A DNA stretch of 64,000 bases from Oceanospirillum multiglobuliferum (lineage in GTDB: Bacteria > Pseudomonadota > Gammaproteobacteria > Pseudomonadales > Halomonadaceae), in assembly GCF_900167095.1 (NCBI RefSeq), contig NZ_FUXG01000015.1, positions 32,669 through 96,668 of the forward strand, given 5' to 3'. Below the pieces are notes generated by a model, which was not told where the DNA came from, made no database searches, and worked only from the letters and a program-made list of their open reading frames with translations. Each line of letters starts with the position of its first letter. Positions within the stretch are counted from its first letter, which is position 1. Shown in pieces: positions 8,269 to 17,372 of this stretch. The position numbers were made by a program, and so were the translations under genes.

Positions 8269-10933
8269 GCTTATTGAGCTCTTTTTCTACTGCAAAAAAT
8301 ATTTCTGGCTCAGATAAAACAACTAATATATCGCCATCCATAGAGTCATTCATCGCCATTTTTATTGCTAAAGATTGATCAGGCTCCAGCTGTATTTGGC
8401 TCAAAGCCACGCTTTGCTTTTCTAGTTCTTTAGAAAATGCTGTCAGCATATTTTGAACGGGATTATTTCCCTTATAGTCAATGGATTTTTCAACAAGCTT
8501 AGCATCACAACCTAGATAGAAATGGTTGAATGTTTTTGCAAGATAGGGTGCGCAAGCTGATAGGTGTGAGCGATGACGGTTACCCAGCTGTAAACACAGT
8601 ACCCGTTTTTTTCCAGTAACTTCTAAGCTATCAATAGCCTGACATAATACCTTGACGCCATCAGCGTTATGTGCGAAATCAAGCAGGACTTTGAATGGAT
8701 AGCCTTCAATAAAGTTGTATCGCCCAATATTATGCAAAGGAGTATTAGTAAAAGACGCTAAGCCAACTTTAATATAGTTAAACTCTACACCTTGCGCCCA
8801 AGCCAAAGTCGCAGAGAATAGAGCATTCATTTCATTAAAGTACCATAATCCTTTCATCGTTGCAGGAATGCTATTCACTGACATAAGAGGCGTCTGAGTC
8901 GCACCCTCTGCGAATACAATCCAAAGCTCTCCTTTGTGTTGTGCTAGGAATGCAGCGCGATTACCTTTGTGGAGATGCTGTTGAATAGCTGTATTAGATG
9001 CACTTCTTGATACTAGAATTAGCTCAGGTTTGCTGATAAATTTCTCTGACAATTGAGCTTCATTTAAACAAAGAGCATCATCTGCGTTTACAATAATCGC
9101 ATTTTGTGTTCGATGTAGCACACTAGCCTTTAGATTAGCCATCTCCTCTAAACTATTGATACCATCAACACCAATATGGTCATCTTGAATATTCAATAAA
9201 GCTGAGACTTGATACTGATCACAAGGATGACCAAAATACAAAAGCCCTTTTCTAGGAAGCTCAATTACAGCAGCCTCAACCACTGGGTCTCGTAGTAATA
9301 TTTTAGCTCCCGGATGGCCTGAAAGATTCCGATCTATAATTAAATCATTGTTAATCCAAACTCCATTGGTGGTACAAACACCACTTGTTTTACCAGAAGT
9401 TTTCCAAATATGGTGCAGCATTTTAGCAACGGTGCTTTTACCATTACTTCCAGTAATCGCGGCAACAGGTATGCGCGGCGATTGACCTTGAAATAGGGTG
9501 TCGAGTATCTCACTGTTGATATCGCGTTCAAGAGCAGAAAGCCAATGTGGCCTAAAGCCGGGTTGTGCGTTTACCTCAATAATTCCACCGCCTACATCTC
9601 GCCAAGACTGGCTAATATCTGGACATAGTAGATCAATGCCAGCAATATCTAAGCCTATAATTCTAGCTGCTCGCTCAGCAATAAGGCGATTATCAGGGTG
9701 TACTTCGGCACTAACATCAATAGCGGTTCCCCCCGTGCTAATATTAGCTGTGCGTCGCAGATAGATTGACTGGCCTGCTTTAGGTATTTCATTCACCTTC
9801 AAGTTTTGCTCAGCTAAACAAGATTGAGCTTCTTCATCTAGAATTAGCCTCATTAAGAGGCTGCGTTTATCCTGCCCTCTTCGGCTATCTTGATTGGCAA
9901 GCTCTATTAATTGGGCTACTGTCGACTGCCCATTACCAATCACAGATCCTGCAACTCTTTCTGTCGCAACTAGTAACTGCCCCTTAACAACTAAAAGACG
10001 GTAATCCTTACCTACAATGTGTTGCTCAACAATAACTTCTTGGCTTAGCGCTTTGGCTGCTTTAAAAGCCTGCTCCAGTTGTACCTGATTCCTAATATTT
10101 GGCGTAATGCCAACACCTTGGTCTTGATTATTCGGTTTGACGACTACAGGCCAACCAAGTTGCTGTGCAACCTGAAGTGCTTCTGACCAAATGCTCACTA
10201 AACAAGTATTAGGTGTAGGTATGCCATTGGCTGATAAGATTGCAATTGTTTGCGCCTTGTTTCTAGCTAATCGAGTAGCGATAGTACTGGTTGACTCGGT
10301 AAAGCTACTGTCTAAACGTTTCTGCTGGGCAGCCCAGCCAATGTTTAACACCCCATGTTCGATATCAATAGGGTAGCGTTTATCCAATGCTGATAGTGCA
10401 AAGCGCAAAGTGTTAGGTAATAAACCTGCTGGCTGGACTTGGTTAAGCCAAGTGTTAAGTTCAGCTGAAAGTTTCTTTTGAACGGTTGTATTAGTTGTTT
10501 CTTGTGACCAGAGCAGTAAATGTTTTATAGCCAATGACAAGGCTGCTTTTAGCACCTCTTTTCGTTGCCAAGGCAGTGCAATAGCGACACGAGTGCTTGA
10601 CGCCTCTAGAACTTCACCTTTGCCCACCGCATCTCTAGCAAGGCGTTGAATGGCGATAGTTAAAGAAATCACTTGTTCTGCAAAAAAAAGTGCTCCGCTG
10701 CTTTTGGTGGAATAGGATGAGTCTGCTGACACCAAACACCGCTCATCCATCGATTTATGGGTCTGTGCTCTACTGTGCATTGCACTTATATTTGCAGTAA
10801 TTTGGGCTGCATTTTTAGGCCAGTTATGAAGATCCGTATCAGTTGTTAGAATAGCAGTAGCAGTTGAGCCTGATAGTTTAGACTTAGCGCCGACATAAAA
10901 AAAAAGCGAGCTGAGATCTACATGAGAAAGCAT
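8258..10933 (-). CDS. Cyanophycin synthetase-like ATP-grasp/Mur ligase protein
   Basis: 891 residues, the length of CphA. Residues about 226-462 form an ATP-grasp domain (VVVKPNNQDQGVG, VEQHIVGKDYRLLVV, RRTANISTGGTAIDVS, IIEVNAQPGFRPH). Residues about 489-880 form a Mur-ligase-like domain with P-loop TGSNGKST, DDHIG and DFAHN. It differs from canonical CphA: GSNGKST for GTNGKTT, ELPRKG where CphA has an E.ARGG segment, and GNRHRS where CphA has GDRRD. CphA makes multi-L-arginyl-poly-L-aspartate, but these substitutions, two partner genes and absence of cphB nearby argue for another amide-linked product. First gene of the operon; its ATG has GGGG five nt upstream. Only 24 bp separate it from the upstream terminator, so the promoter overlaps that terminator or transcription reads through. 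Confidence 0.85.
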   Translation of the reverse strand: MLSHVDLSSLFFYVGAKSKLSGSTATAILTTDTDLHNWPKNAAQITANISAMHSRAQTHKSMDERCLVSADSSYSTKSSGALFFAEQVISLTIAIQRLARDAVGKGEVLEASSTRVAIALPWQRKEVLKAALSLAIKHLLLWSQETTNTTVQKKLSAELNTWLNQVQPAGLLPNTLRFALSALDKRYPIDIEHGVLNIGWAAQQKRLDSSFTESTSTIATRLARNKAQTIAILSANGIPTPNTCLVSIWSEALQVAQQLGWPVVVKPNNQDQGVGITPNIRNQVQLEQAFKAAKALSQEVIVEQHIVGKDYRLLVVKGQLLVATERVAGSVIGNGQSTVAQLIELANQDSRRGQDKRSLLMRLILDEEAQSCLAEQNLKVNEIPKAGQSIYLRRTANISTGGTAIDVSAEVHPDNRLIAERAARIIGLDIAGIDLLCPDISQSWRDVGGGIIEVNAQPGFRPHWLSALERDINSEILDTLFQGQSPRIPVAAITGSNGKSTVAKMLHHIWKTSGKTSGVCTTNGVWINNDLIIDRNLSGHPGAKILLRDPVVEAAVIELPRKGLLYFGHPCDQYQVSALLNIQDDHIGVDGINSLEEMANLKASVLHRTQNAIIVNADDALCLNEAQLSEKFISKPELILVSRSASNTAIQQHLHKGNRAAFLAQHKGELWIVFAEGATQTPLMSVNSIPATMKGLWYFNEMNALFSATLAWAQGVEFNYIKVGLASFTNTPLHNIGRYNFIEGYPFKVLLDFAHNADGVKVLCQAIDSLEVTGKKRVLCLQLGNRHRSHLSACAPYLAKTFNHFYLGCDAKLVEKSIDYKGNNPVQNMLTAFSKELEKQSVALSQIQLEPDQSLAIKMAMNDSMDGDILVVLSEPEIFFAVEKELNKHES

Positions 10934-10957
10934 AAATACCCCAATAACTTAAATCAC

Positions 10958-10993
10958 AAAAAAGCCCGATCAATAGTATTAATTGATCGGGCT
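10958..10993 (-). terminator. Terminator of the cold-shock-domain gene
   Basis: Perfect 12-bp arms (10963-10974 and 10982-10993), 7-nt loop and T run on the minus strand (10963-10958). It lies between the cold-shock gene and the CphA-like operon, which are transcribed in the same direction. Confidence 0.85.
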
Positions 10994-11021
10994 ATTTAGA
11001 ACAACAGCATACGGTATTGGA

Positions 11022-11456
11022 TTAACTGATAACAGTTACATCCTCAGCCTGCATACCTTTGTCACTTTGCACTATGGCAAAACGAACGCGTTGCCCTTCA
11101 GCCAGTGAGCGATGTCCAGTTCCACGAATAGAGCGGAAATGAACAAAAACATCACCACCGGAGTCACGGGTAATAAAGCCAAACCCTTTTGAAACGTTAA
11201 ACCACTTAACAGTGCCCATTTCACGGTCATCATTTTCATCAATAACAATATTATTCGCAGGCTGCGGAGCCAACTGACCAACAATCGCAGCGCCAATAAA
11301 AGTGGTGATAAAAAACACAACAGCAGCACTAATATAGTGGCCATTTGCCAATAAGCCCTGATCCGCAGCTCCAGTAACCACATCAAGAACAAACGGGGCA
11401 GGGATTGCCATAACCAAACCAATTAACACACAACGAACAAATGAACTTTTGCTCAT
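11022..11456 (-). CDS. Membrane-anchored cold-shock-domain protein
   Basis: 144 residues. Two hydrophobic segments (about 8-30 and 43-65) precede a complete cold-shock domain (about 79-144) with the RNP motifs KGFGFI and DVFVHF. The domain is ordinarily a free 70-residue single-stranded nucleic-acid binder; here it would hang from the inner membrane. Family knowledge supports RNA/ssDNA binding; membrane localisation is inferred from the hydrophobic pair. Single-gene unit with its own strong terminator, divergent from slyX. Confidence 0.85.
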   Translation of the reverse strand: MSKSSFVRCVLIGLVMAIPAPFVLDVVTGAADQGLLANGHYISAAVVFFITTFIGAAIVGQLAPQPANNIVIDENDDREMGTVKWFNVSKGFGFITRDSGGDVFVHFRSIRGTGHRSLAEGQRVRFAIVQSDKGMQAEDVTVIS

Positions 11457-11639
11457 ACTTACTCTCTCATATACGCTTCGTTATTATTAAAATTACTTCA
11501 TAAACAAAGGAGTAGCAGCCAGATCTCCTTATCTAGGCGGCGTCAACCCAAGGGCTGGGTGAGGCAAAAAATGAAGCAACTAACCGAAAAACAGGCATAA
11601 AAAACGACATCTTGCCCCTACTTTGCATAGTCTATTATA

Positions 11640-11653
11640 CAGAGCATGCTCTG
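11640..11653. promoter_or_regulatory. Perfect 14-bp palindrome in the csp/slyX divergent region
   Basis: CAGAGCATGCTCTG is a perfect palindrome 30 bp upstream of the slyX -10 element. It could be an operator shared by the divergent genes. It does not match the LexA consensus. Confidence 0.3.
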
Positions 11654-11682
11654 CACTTGAAGCCTATTGTGCAATTAAGCGT

Positions 11683-11688
11683 TATAAT
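11683..11688 (+). promoter_or_regulatory. Putative sigma-70 -10 element of slyX
   Basis: Consensus TATAAT located 26 bp before the slyX ATG. The best -35 match upstream is poor at normal spacing, so only the -10 is claimed. Confidence 0.45.
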
Positions 11689-11714
11689 CTAGACAAAAGT
11701 CAGGAGTATCTCTC

Positions 11715-11954
11715 ATGAAGGATGAAAAAATGGAATATGGCGTTGAAGGCCGAATCGACGAGCTTGAAATTCGAGTTGCCTTTCAAGATGATGCTATTGA
11801 TGCTTTGAATAAAGTAATCACGGCTCAAGATAAGCGTATCAAGCTACTGGAAGAGGCTATTCGCCATTTGTACCAAGAAGTAAAAGAGCGTCAACCTGCG
11901 GATGAAAGTTCTCAGGCTTTTAATCCTGTTAATGAAGTACCACCACACTACTAA
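11715..11954 (+). CDS. slyX: SlyX family protein
   Basis: 79 residues, dominated by one long heptad-repeat helix (about 11-60) with the SlyX signature ELEIRVAFQDDAIDALN, and ending in the conserved PPHY tail. Coiled-coil protein of unknown biochemical role in many proteobacteria. AGGAG lies upstream of the ATG. Confidence 0.92.
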   Translation: MKDEKMEYGVEGRIDELEIRVAFQDDAIDALNKVITAQDKRIKLLEEAIRHLYQEVKERQPADESSQAFNPVNEVPPHY

Positions 11955-12040
11955 GGTTTAAAGCGGGCTTTCCCGCTACAAGCACTTTGTCTAACAGGCT
12001 ATCTGCTGATAACTATTTAATATATAACCCTGGCAAAACA

Positions 12041-12054
12041 TAGGGTTTTCCCTA
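12041..12054. promoter_or_regulatory. Palindromic element TAGGGTTTTCCCTA upstream of the Sel1 gene
   Basis: Identical 14-mer to the element at 5302-5315; here it ends 80 bp before the Sel1-repeat gene start. Arms TAGGG/CCCTA flank TTTT. Confidence 0.5.
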
Positions 12055-12134
12055 ATATTTTTTGCAGCGCAGAAGCGTTATCATGGCCGCAATTTACAAA
12101 GCGTTACTTTTCTAGCTGTGGCCATATCCTATCT

Positions 12135-13019
12135 ATGAATATTGTGTCTAAAATCACCATTGCTTTATGTTTGCTTACTGCGCCAATAGTCTCTAATGCT
12201 TCTTATATTGAAGGACAGCGTTACTATCAGCAGGAGCTTTACACTCATGCTTTAAATCTTTATCTAAAAGCAGCTGAAGCAGGTGATGTCAAAGCACAGG
12301 TTGCCGTGGCGCAGATGTATCTATCAGGTAAAGGCTTAGGCGGTTTGGTAGATGTTCCACAAGCTCTGCACTGGTTTAACAAAGCCTCAAAAGCTCAAGA
12401 TAAAGTGGGTCAATATGGCCTAGGCATGCTTTATTTTGAAGGTAAAGGGGTTGGTTTAGATCGAGTTGAAGCCCTGCATATTTTGTTAAGGTCAGCAGCA
12501 CAAGGCTACGCACCTGCTCAGTATCAAGTGGGACTGATGTATAAGAAAGGTTTAGGTAATGGCATTAATTATCAAAAAGCTGAACATTGGTTTACTTTGG
12601 CCTCACAGCAGCGACATGCGGAAGCTCAATATCAACTAGGTTTGCTGTATGAAGATGGTAGTGGCGCGCGTCAAAATTACAAAAAGGCGTTGCAGTGGTA
12701 CAAAGCCTCTGCTGAGCAGGGTTATACGAAAGCGCAAATGTCAGTGGCATTTCTATATTACTATGGTTTAGGGACTGAGGTTGATGAATCAATAGCGCTG
12801 CACTGGTTACAGAAGGCGGCCAATAAAGGTGTTGCGGTTGCACAATATAATATAGGCATTCTTTATGAAGGCTATCCAGCTAGAAAGCCTAATAAAGCAG
12901 CTGCATTACAATGGTATAAAGTTGCTTGTAGTAATCACTATGCCCGTGCTTGTGAGGCTTATAAAAAGGCTGAAACCAGTTATAAACGCCAGCTAGAGGT
13001 GGCGCTAAGTGATAGGTAA
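12135..13019 (+). CDS. Secreted Sel1-repeat (tetratricopeptide-like) protein
   Basis: 294 residues with a signal peptide (hydrophobic 7-20, cleavage likely after SNA at about residue 22). It then carries about six to seven Sel1-like repeats of 36 residues, with the recurring A.Y.LG.LY..G.G...(D/N)Y.KAL.W(Y/F)..A pattern. Sel1 solenoids act as protein-interaction scaffolds, in the periplasm here if the signal is used. Shares an upstream palindrome with the large adhesin, hinting at joint control. Confidence 0.85.
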   Translation: MNIVSKITIALCLLTAPIVSNASYIEGQRYYQQELYTHALNLYLKAAEAGDVKAQVAVAQMYLSGKGLGGLVDVPQALHWFNKASKAQDKVGQYGLGMLYFEGKGVGLDRVEALHILLRSAAQGYAPAQYQVGLMYKKGLGNGINYQKAEHWFTLASQQRHAEAQYQLGLLYEDGSGARQNYKKALQWYKASAEQGYTKAQMSVAFLYYYGLGTEVDESIALHWLQKAANKGVAVAQYNIGILYEGYPARKPNKAAALQWYKVACSNHYARACEAYKKAETSYKRQLEVALSDR

Positions 13020-13040
13020 TTACTAAAACCTGATAATAAA

Positions 13041-13080
13041 AAGCCAATGTATTTCTTAATACATTGGCTTTTTTGTTTTT
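13041..13080. terminator. Bidirectional terminator between the Sel1 gene and gshA
   Basis: Perfect 13-bp arms (13041-13053 and 13058-13070), 4-nt loop and T-rich tail on the plus strand. The minus strand also has a T-rich tail (TTTTTATTAT), serving convergent gshA. Confidence 0.9.
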
Positions 13081-13099
13081 ACAATAATCTATTTTAGGC

Positions 13100-14668
13100 T
13101 CAACCTAAATTTGCCATGTAATTGGCCAGATATTCTTCAAAACTGATTTGATCAGCAGCTTCAATATCAGCTTGTTGCTGAATTGAGGTTTCAGCCAATT
13201 GGCTAAACAGTGCCTGACGGGCTTTATCCATCTCAGTGTTATTGAGTTGTTCTGCCTGTGCTACGGCTTGTTGTAAGGCAAAAGGCACAAAGCCCCCTGC
13301 GGCTTGAATACCCGCTAATACCTGTGCGGAAGGTGTCAGTTCCGGTTGGTCAATCATCGGGCGGTATAGATCCAGTGCGTTTTGGTGTTCTGGTTGTTCC
13401 AAGCCTGAATCCAGTAGTGCGGCAACAGCTTGTAGCTGATCAAACAACTGATGGCTCCAAGCTTCGCGGCTGATTTCACCCTCTGGTGTGTGCAGCATTA
13501 AGTTGCTTTGACGACCAAAATTCACAATCTGATGGTGGTTTACATCAAGTTGCTCACATTCGTCATCAGGAATCTGCGGGCTGTTTTCCAACAGGCAGAA
13601 CAATAAAAAAGTATCGACAAAGCGCGCTTGGCTTTTGTTAATGCCGATTGCTTCAAATGGGTTCAGGTCGATACAGCGTACTTCGATATACTCTACACCA
13701 CGCTTCAGTAGTGCTTCTGACGGACGCTCGCCAGATTTGGCAACACGTTTAGGGCGAATGTCGCTGTAATATTCGTTTTCGATCTGCAAAATATTGCTAT
13801 TCAGCTGACGATATTCCTCACCTACCTTTACGCCGATCTCTGCATAAGGCTTGTGAGGGGTTTTAATCGCATGGCTTAGGGTGGTGACATAGTTGGTCAG
13901 CGAGTTGAAACAGATCTTCAAACTGGCTTGAGCATTGTTCTGATAACCCAAGCCGCTCATACGCAACGAAGTGGCATAAGGCAAATAAAGGGTTTCATCA
14001 TCTAATGTTTCAAGCTGATGCTGTTTGCCTTCGACAAAGCTTTTATGAATTGCTGGAGAGGCGCCAAACAGATATAACAACAGCCAGCTATAACGGCGGA
14101 AGTTACGGATTAAGGCAAAGTACTGATTGGATTTAAAGGTCTCAAGCGGCTGTTTGTCACCTTGTAGGTGTTGCAAGGCAGGCCAAAGCTGATCAGGTAA
14201 TGAGAAGTTGTAATGCAAGCCCGCAATCGCCTGCATAATGCGACCATAACGATAAGACAAGCCGTTACGATACACCGTCTTCATGGTGCCTGTGTTCGAG
14301 CGGCCATACTGTGCAATTGGCACACTCTCATTGCCCTGTAACTTACATGGCATACTGGCAGGCCAGATCAGCTCATCTTGCAGATGACGATAACTGAAAC
14401 GGTGCAGATCCTGCATAAAGGCCAAAGTATCATCCAGTTTGCTAACCGCTGGTGTGATAAATTCCAATAGCGCTTCAGAATAGTCGGTGGTGATATGGGG
14501 GTTTGTCAGCGCAGAACCTAAGGCCTTTGGGTGCTCAGTTTGAGCAAGATCACCCTTGTGGGTAACCCTTAGCCCTTCTTTCTCTAATCCGCGTTGAATT
14601 TGATTAAAAAGGCCACGTTGAGCAACTGGCTGCAGGAACTGCAAGCGGTCATGAAGTGTGACTGACAA
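13100..14668 (-). CDS. gshA: Glutamate-cysteine ligase
   Basis: 522 residues, the length of the enterobacterial-type GshA. Recognised by GLEKEGLRVT, TDYSEALLEFITP, PASMPC, YGRSNTG, AGLHYNFSLP and EVRCIDLNPF. Catalyses ATP-dependent gamma-glutamylcysteine formation, the first step of glutathione synthesis in the cytoplasm. No gshB is in the window. Ends against a bidirectional terminator shared with the Sel1 gene. Confidence 0.96.
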   Translation of the reverse strand: MSVTLHDRLQFLQPVAQRGLFNQIQRGLEKEGLRVTHKGDLAQTEHPKALGSALTNPHITTDYSEALLEFITPAVSKLDDTLAFMQDLHRFSYRHLQDELIWPASMPCKLQGNESVPIAQYGRSNTGTMKTVYRNGLSYRYGRIMQAIAGLHYNFSLPDQLWPALQHLQGDKQPLETFKSNQYFALIRNFRRYSWLLLYLFGASPAIHKSFVEGKQHQLETLDDETLYLPYATSLRMSGLGYQNNAQASLKICFNSLTNYVTTLSHAIKTPHKPYAEIGVKVGEEYRQLNSNILQIENEYYSDIRPKRVAKSGERPSEALLKRGVEYIEVRCIDLNPFEAIGINKSQARFVDTFLLFCLLENSPQIPDDECEQLDVNHHQIVNFGRQSNLMLHTPEGEISREAWSHQLFDQLQAVAALLDSGLEQPEHQNALDLYRPMIDQPELTPSAQVLAGIQAAGGFVPFALQQAVAQAEQLNNTEMDKARQALFSQLAETSIQQQADIEAADQISFEEYLANYMANLG

Positions 14669-14780
14669 GGTAAATCCCCTATGGTTACAACCGACAACCG
14701 CCGGTAATCTGAGCCTGATCAGCCAATATGGGGGCGACTAATCAGGCTTCAAGTGGTGGCTAACATTTAGTGAGCATAAC

Positions 14781-17105
14781 TCACTTATTCTGTTTCTTCT
14801 GCGCTTGTGCTAACAACATACCCAAAGAACCTAATGCCCCTGAGTTTTTAGGTTCAGCTTTACTCTGATAGCTGTTTTGGCTGTTACGCTTACGGGGAGC
14901 TTCAGCACTGCTGCCACCTTTACTGGTTTGTGCAACAGGCTCATCATTTAAGCGCATCGATAGGGCAATTCGGCGACGCTGGGCGTCTACATCCAACACT
15001 TTTACGGTGACAATATCACCCGCTTTGACGACGGTGCGCGGATCTTCAACAAAGCGATCTGCCAGTGCAGAAATATGCACTAAACCATCTTGGTGTACGC
15101 CAATATCTACAAAGGCACCAAAGTTGGTCACGTTAGTGACGGCACCCTCTAAGATCATACCAAGTTTAAGGTCGCTGATCTCTTCAACCCCTTCCATAAA
15201 CTCTGCGGCTTTAAACTCAGGGCGTGGATCACGACCCGGTTTATCCAGCTCTTGCAGAATATCGGTCACTGTGGGCAGACCAAAATGCTCATCGGTGTAC
15301 TGGGTCGGATTCAAGGTTTTCAGAAACTCACTGTCACCAATCAGGCTCTCTAAACTACGCCCCGTTGTCGCTGCAATTTTCTTCACCACCGGATAAGCCT
15401 CGGGGTGAACCGCAGAAGCATCCAGTGGGTTTTTGCCGTTCATCACACGCAAGAAACCGGCACATTGCTCAAAGGCTTTTGGCCCTAAACGCGGCACCTC
15501 TAATAGGGCTTTACGGCTGTCAAAAGCGCCATGAGTGTCACGATGGTTGATAATATTTTGCGCCAAGGTCGCATTTAAACCTGACACTCGGTTCAGCAAC
15601 GCCACAGAGGCCATGTTCAGATCAACCCCTACCGCGTTTACGCAATCTTCAACCACGGCATCAAGGCTACGCGCCAATTGGGTTTGTGATACATCATGCT
15701 GATATTGACCTACACCGATGGATTTAGGGTCAATTTTCACTAACTCTGCCAATGGGTCTTGCAAACGACGGGCGATTGACACCGCGCCGCGAATACTCAC
15801 ATCTAGATCGGGGAACTCTTTGGCGGCCAGCTCAGAGGCGGAATACACTGAAGCTCCCGCTTCACTGACCATGATTTTGGCCACTTTGCGATCGGTGATC
15901 AGTTTCACCAGATCTGCTGCCAGTTTGTCGGTCTCACGGGATGCGGTGCCATTACCAATACTGATCAGATCAACATTGTGTTTCTGTACTAATTTTGCCA
16001 ATACTGCCAGTGATTCATTCCACTGATTTTTGGGGACATGGGGATAAATTGTGGCATATTCCAGCAGTTTACCCGTGGCATCCACTACCGCCACTTTTAC
16101 GCCAGTACGTAAACCGGGATCAAGACCTAATGTCGCCCTTGGCCCTGCAGGTGCCGCAAGCAATAGGTCTTTTAAGTTACCGGCGAATACTTTGATGGCT
16201 TCTGTTTCGGCTGCCTCGCGCAAGCGCCCCATTAACTCGGTTTCCAGATGAGTGAGCAGCTTCACACGCCAAGTCCAACGCACCACCTCTTTTAACCAAC
16301 TGTCTGCCGCACGACCTTGATCTTGAATGGCAAAGTGGTTGGCGATCATCTCTTCACAAGGGTGAACTTTGAGTTCTTCGCTATTGGGAATCACTAAGGC
16401 CAGTTGTAACGCCCCTTCGTTACGCCCCCTAAACATGGCCAATGCACGGTGAGAGGGTGTGTTTTTAATCGCTTCGTTGTGAGCAAAGTAGTCGCTGAAC
16501 TTCTCACCCGTTTGCTCTTGGCCCGTCACCACGCGTGACTGTAACTCACCCTGTTGCCATAGGGTGTCACGCAAGCGTTGCAGCAGTTGCGCATCTTCGC
16601 TGAAGCGCTCCATCAAAATTTGTTTGGCGCCATCTAATGCTGCTTTTACGTCAGTAATGCCTTGATCTGGGTTGAGATAAGATTCAGCAGTGCTGCTCGG
16701 ATCAAGTTCTGGCTGAGAAAACAGCGTCTCGGCCAAAGGCTCTAAGCCTGCTTCCCGTGCGATTTGCGCTTTGGTACGGCGCTTGGGTTTATAGGGTAGG
16801 TAAAGGTCTTCTAAGCGAGTTTTGGTGTCCGCTTCTAAAATCTCTTTTTTCAACTCGTCGTTGAGTTTGCCTTGCTCTTCAATACTTTTTAAAACCGTAG
16901 TACGGCGATCTTCCAACTCGCGCAGATAACGCAAACGCTCTTCCAAGTTACGCAGTTGAGTGTCATCTAAGCCCCCTGTGACCTCTTTACGGTAACGGGA
17001 GATAAACGGCACTGTTGCGCCTTCATCTAATAAGGCAATGGCAGCACTGACCTGTGGATGACGAACGTTTAGTTCATTGGCGATTCGCTGGGAAATCAGT
17101 TCCAT
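14781..17105 (-). CDS. tex: Tex family transcription accessory / RNA-binding protein
   Basis: 774 residues from the chosen ATG. N-terminal Tex helical region ([17 protein letters not shown]), YqgF/RuvC-like domain ([17 protein letters not shown]), helix-hairpin-helix part and a C-terminal S1 domain (about 648-715: [31 protein letters not shown]), then a basic low-complexity tail ending QAQKKQNK. Family knowledge: S1-dependent nucleic-acid binding associated with transcription. A longer frame reaches a GTG at 17186, but its extra 27 residues are unlike the family and [12 protein letters not shown] is the usual N terminus. Confidence 0.95.
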   Translation of the reverse strand: MELISQRIANELNVRHPQVSAAIALLDEGATVPFISRYRKEVTGGLDDTQLRNLEERLRYLRELEDRRTTVLKSIEEQGKLNDELKKEILEADTKTRLEDLYLPYKPKRRTKAQIAREAGLEPLAETLFSQPELDPSSTAESYLNPDQGITDVKAALDGAKQILMERFSEDAQLLQRLRDTLWQQGELQSRVVTGQEQTGEKFSDYFAHNEAIKNTPSHRALAMFRGRNEGALQLALVIPNSEELKVHPCEEMIANHFAIQDQGRAADSWLKEVVRWTWRVKLLTHLETELMGRLREAAETEAIKVFAGNLKDLLLAAPAGPRATLGLDPGLRTGVKVAVVDATGKLLEYATIYPHVPKNQWNESLAVLAKLVQKHNVDLISIGNGTASRETDKLAADLVKLITDRKVAKIMVSEAGASVYSASELAAKEFPDLDVSIRGAVSIARRLQDPLAELVKIDPKSIGVGQYQHDVSQTQLARSLDAVVEDCVNAVGVDLNMASVALLNRVSGLNATLAQNIINHRDTHGAFDSRKALLEVPRLGPKAFEQCAGFLRVMNGKNPLDASAVHPEAYPVVKKIAATTGRSLESLIGDSEFLKTLNPTQYTDEHFGLPTVTDILQELDKPGRDPRPEFKAAEFMEGVEEISDLKLGMILEGAVTNVTNFGAFVDIGVHQDGLVHISALADRFVEDPRTVVKAGDIVTVKVLDVDAQRRRIALSMRLNDEPVAQTSKGGSSAEAPRKRNSQNSYQSKAEPKNSGALGSLGMLLAQAQKKQNK

Positions 17106-17329
17106 GAGTGGATTCTCTAATCGGTAAATATCAATAGCGGTAGTCAGCTCAACAGAAAGGCAGAGTGTAAATGAAATAGACGGCACTGCCCTAAGAATAG
17201 ATGCTGAATTCTATCTGGCTTTTTATACAGTAAAACAGTCGGTTAGGCAAAAAAATGACATAGAGGAAAAGACTGAGTGTATTGAGAGCGGGCATTCGAG
17301 AGTTGTAAAAAACATGCGTTAGAAACAAC

Positions 17330-17352
17330 AAAGGCGGACAATGTCCGCCTTT
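17330..17352 (-). terminator. Terminator of pckA
   Basis: GC-rich inverted repeat (17330-17340 and 17342-17352, effective loop about 7 nt) 20 bp after the pckA stop, followed on the minus strand by a T-rich but interrupted tail (TTTGTTGTTTC). Confidence 0.65.
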
Positions 17353-17372
17353 GCAGTGCCGAAATCAGAAGA

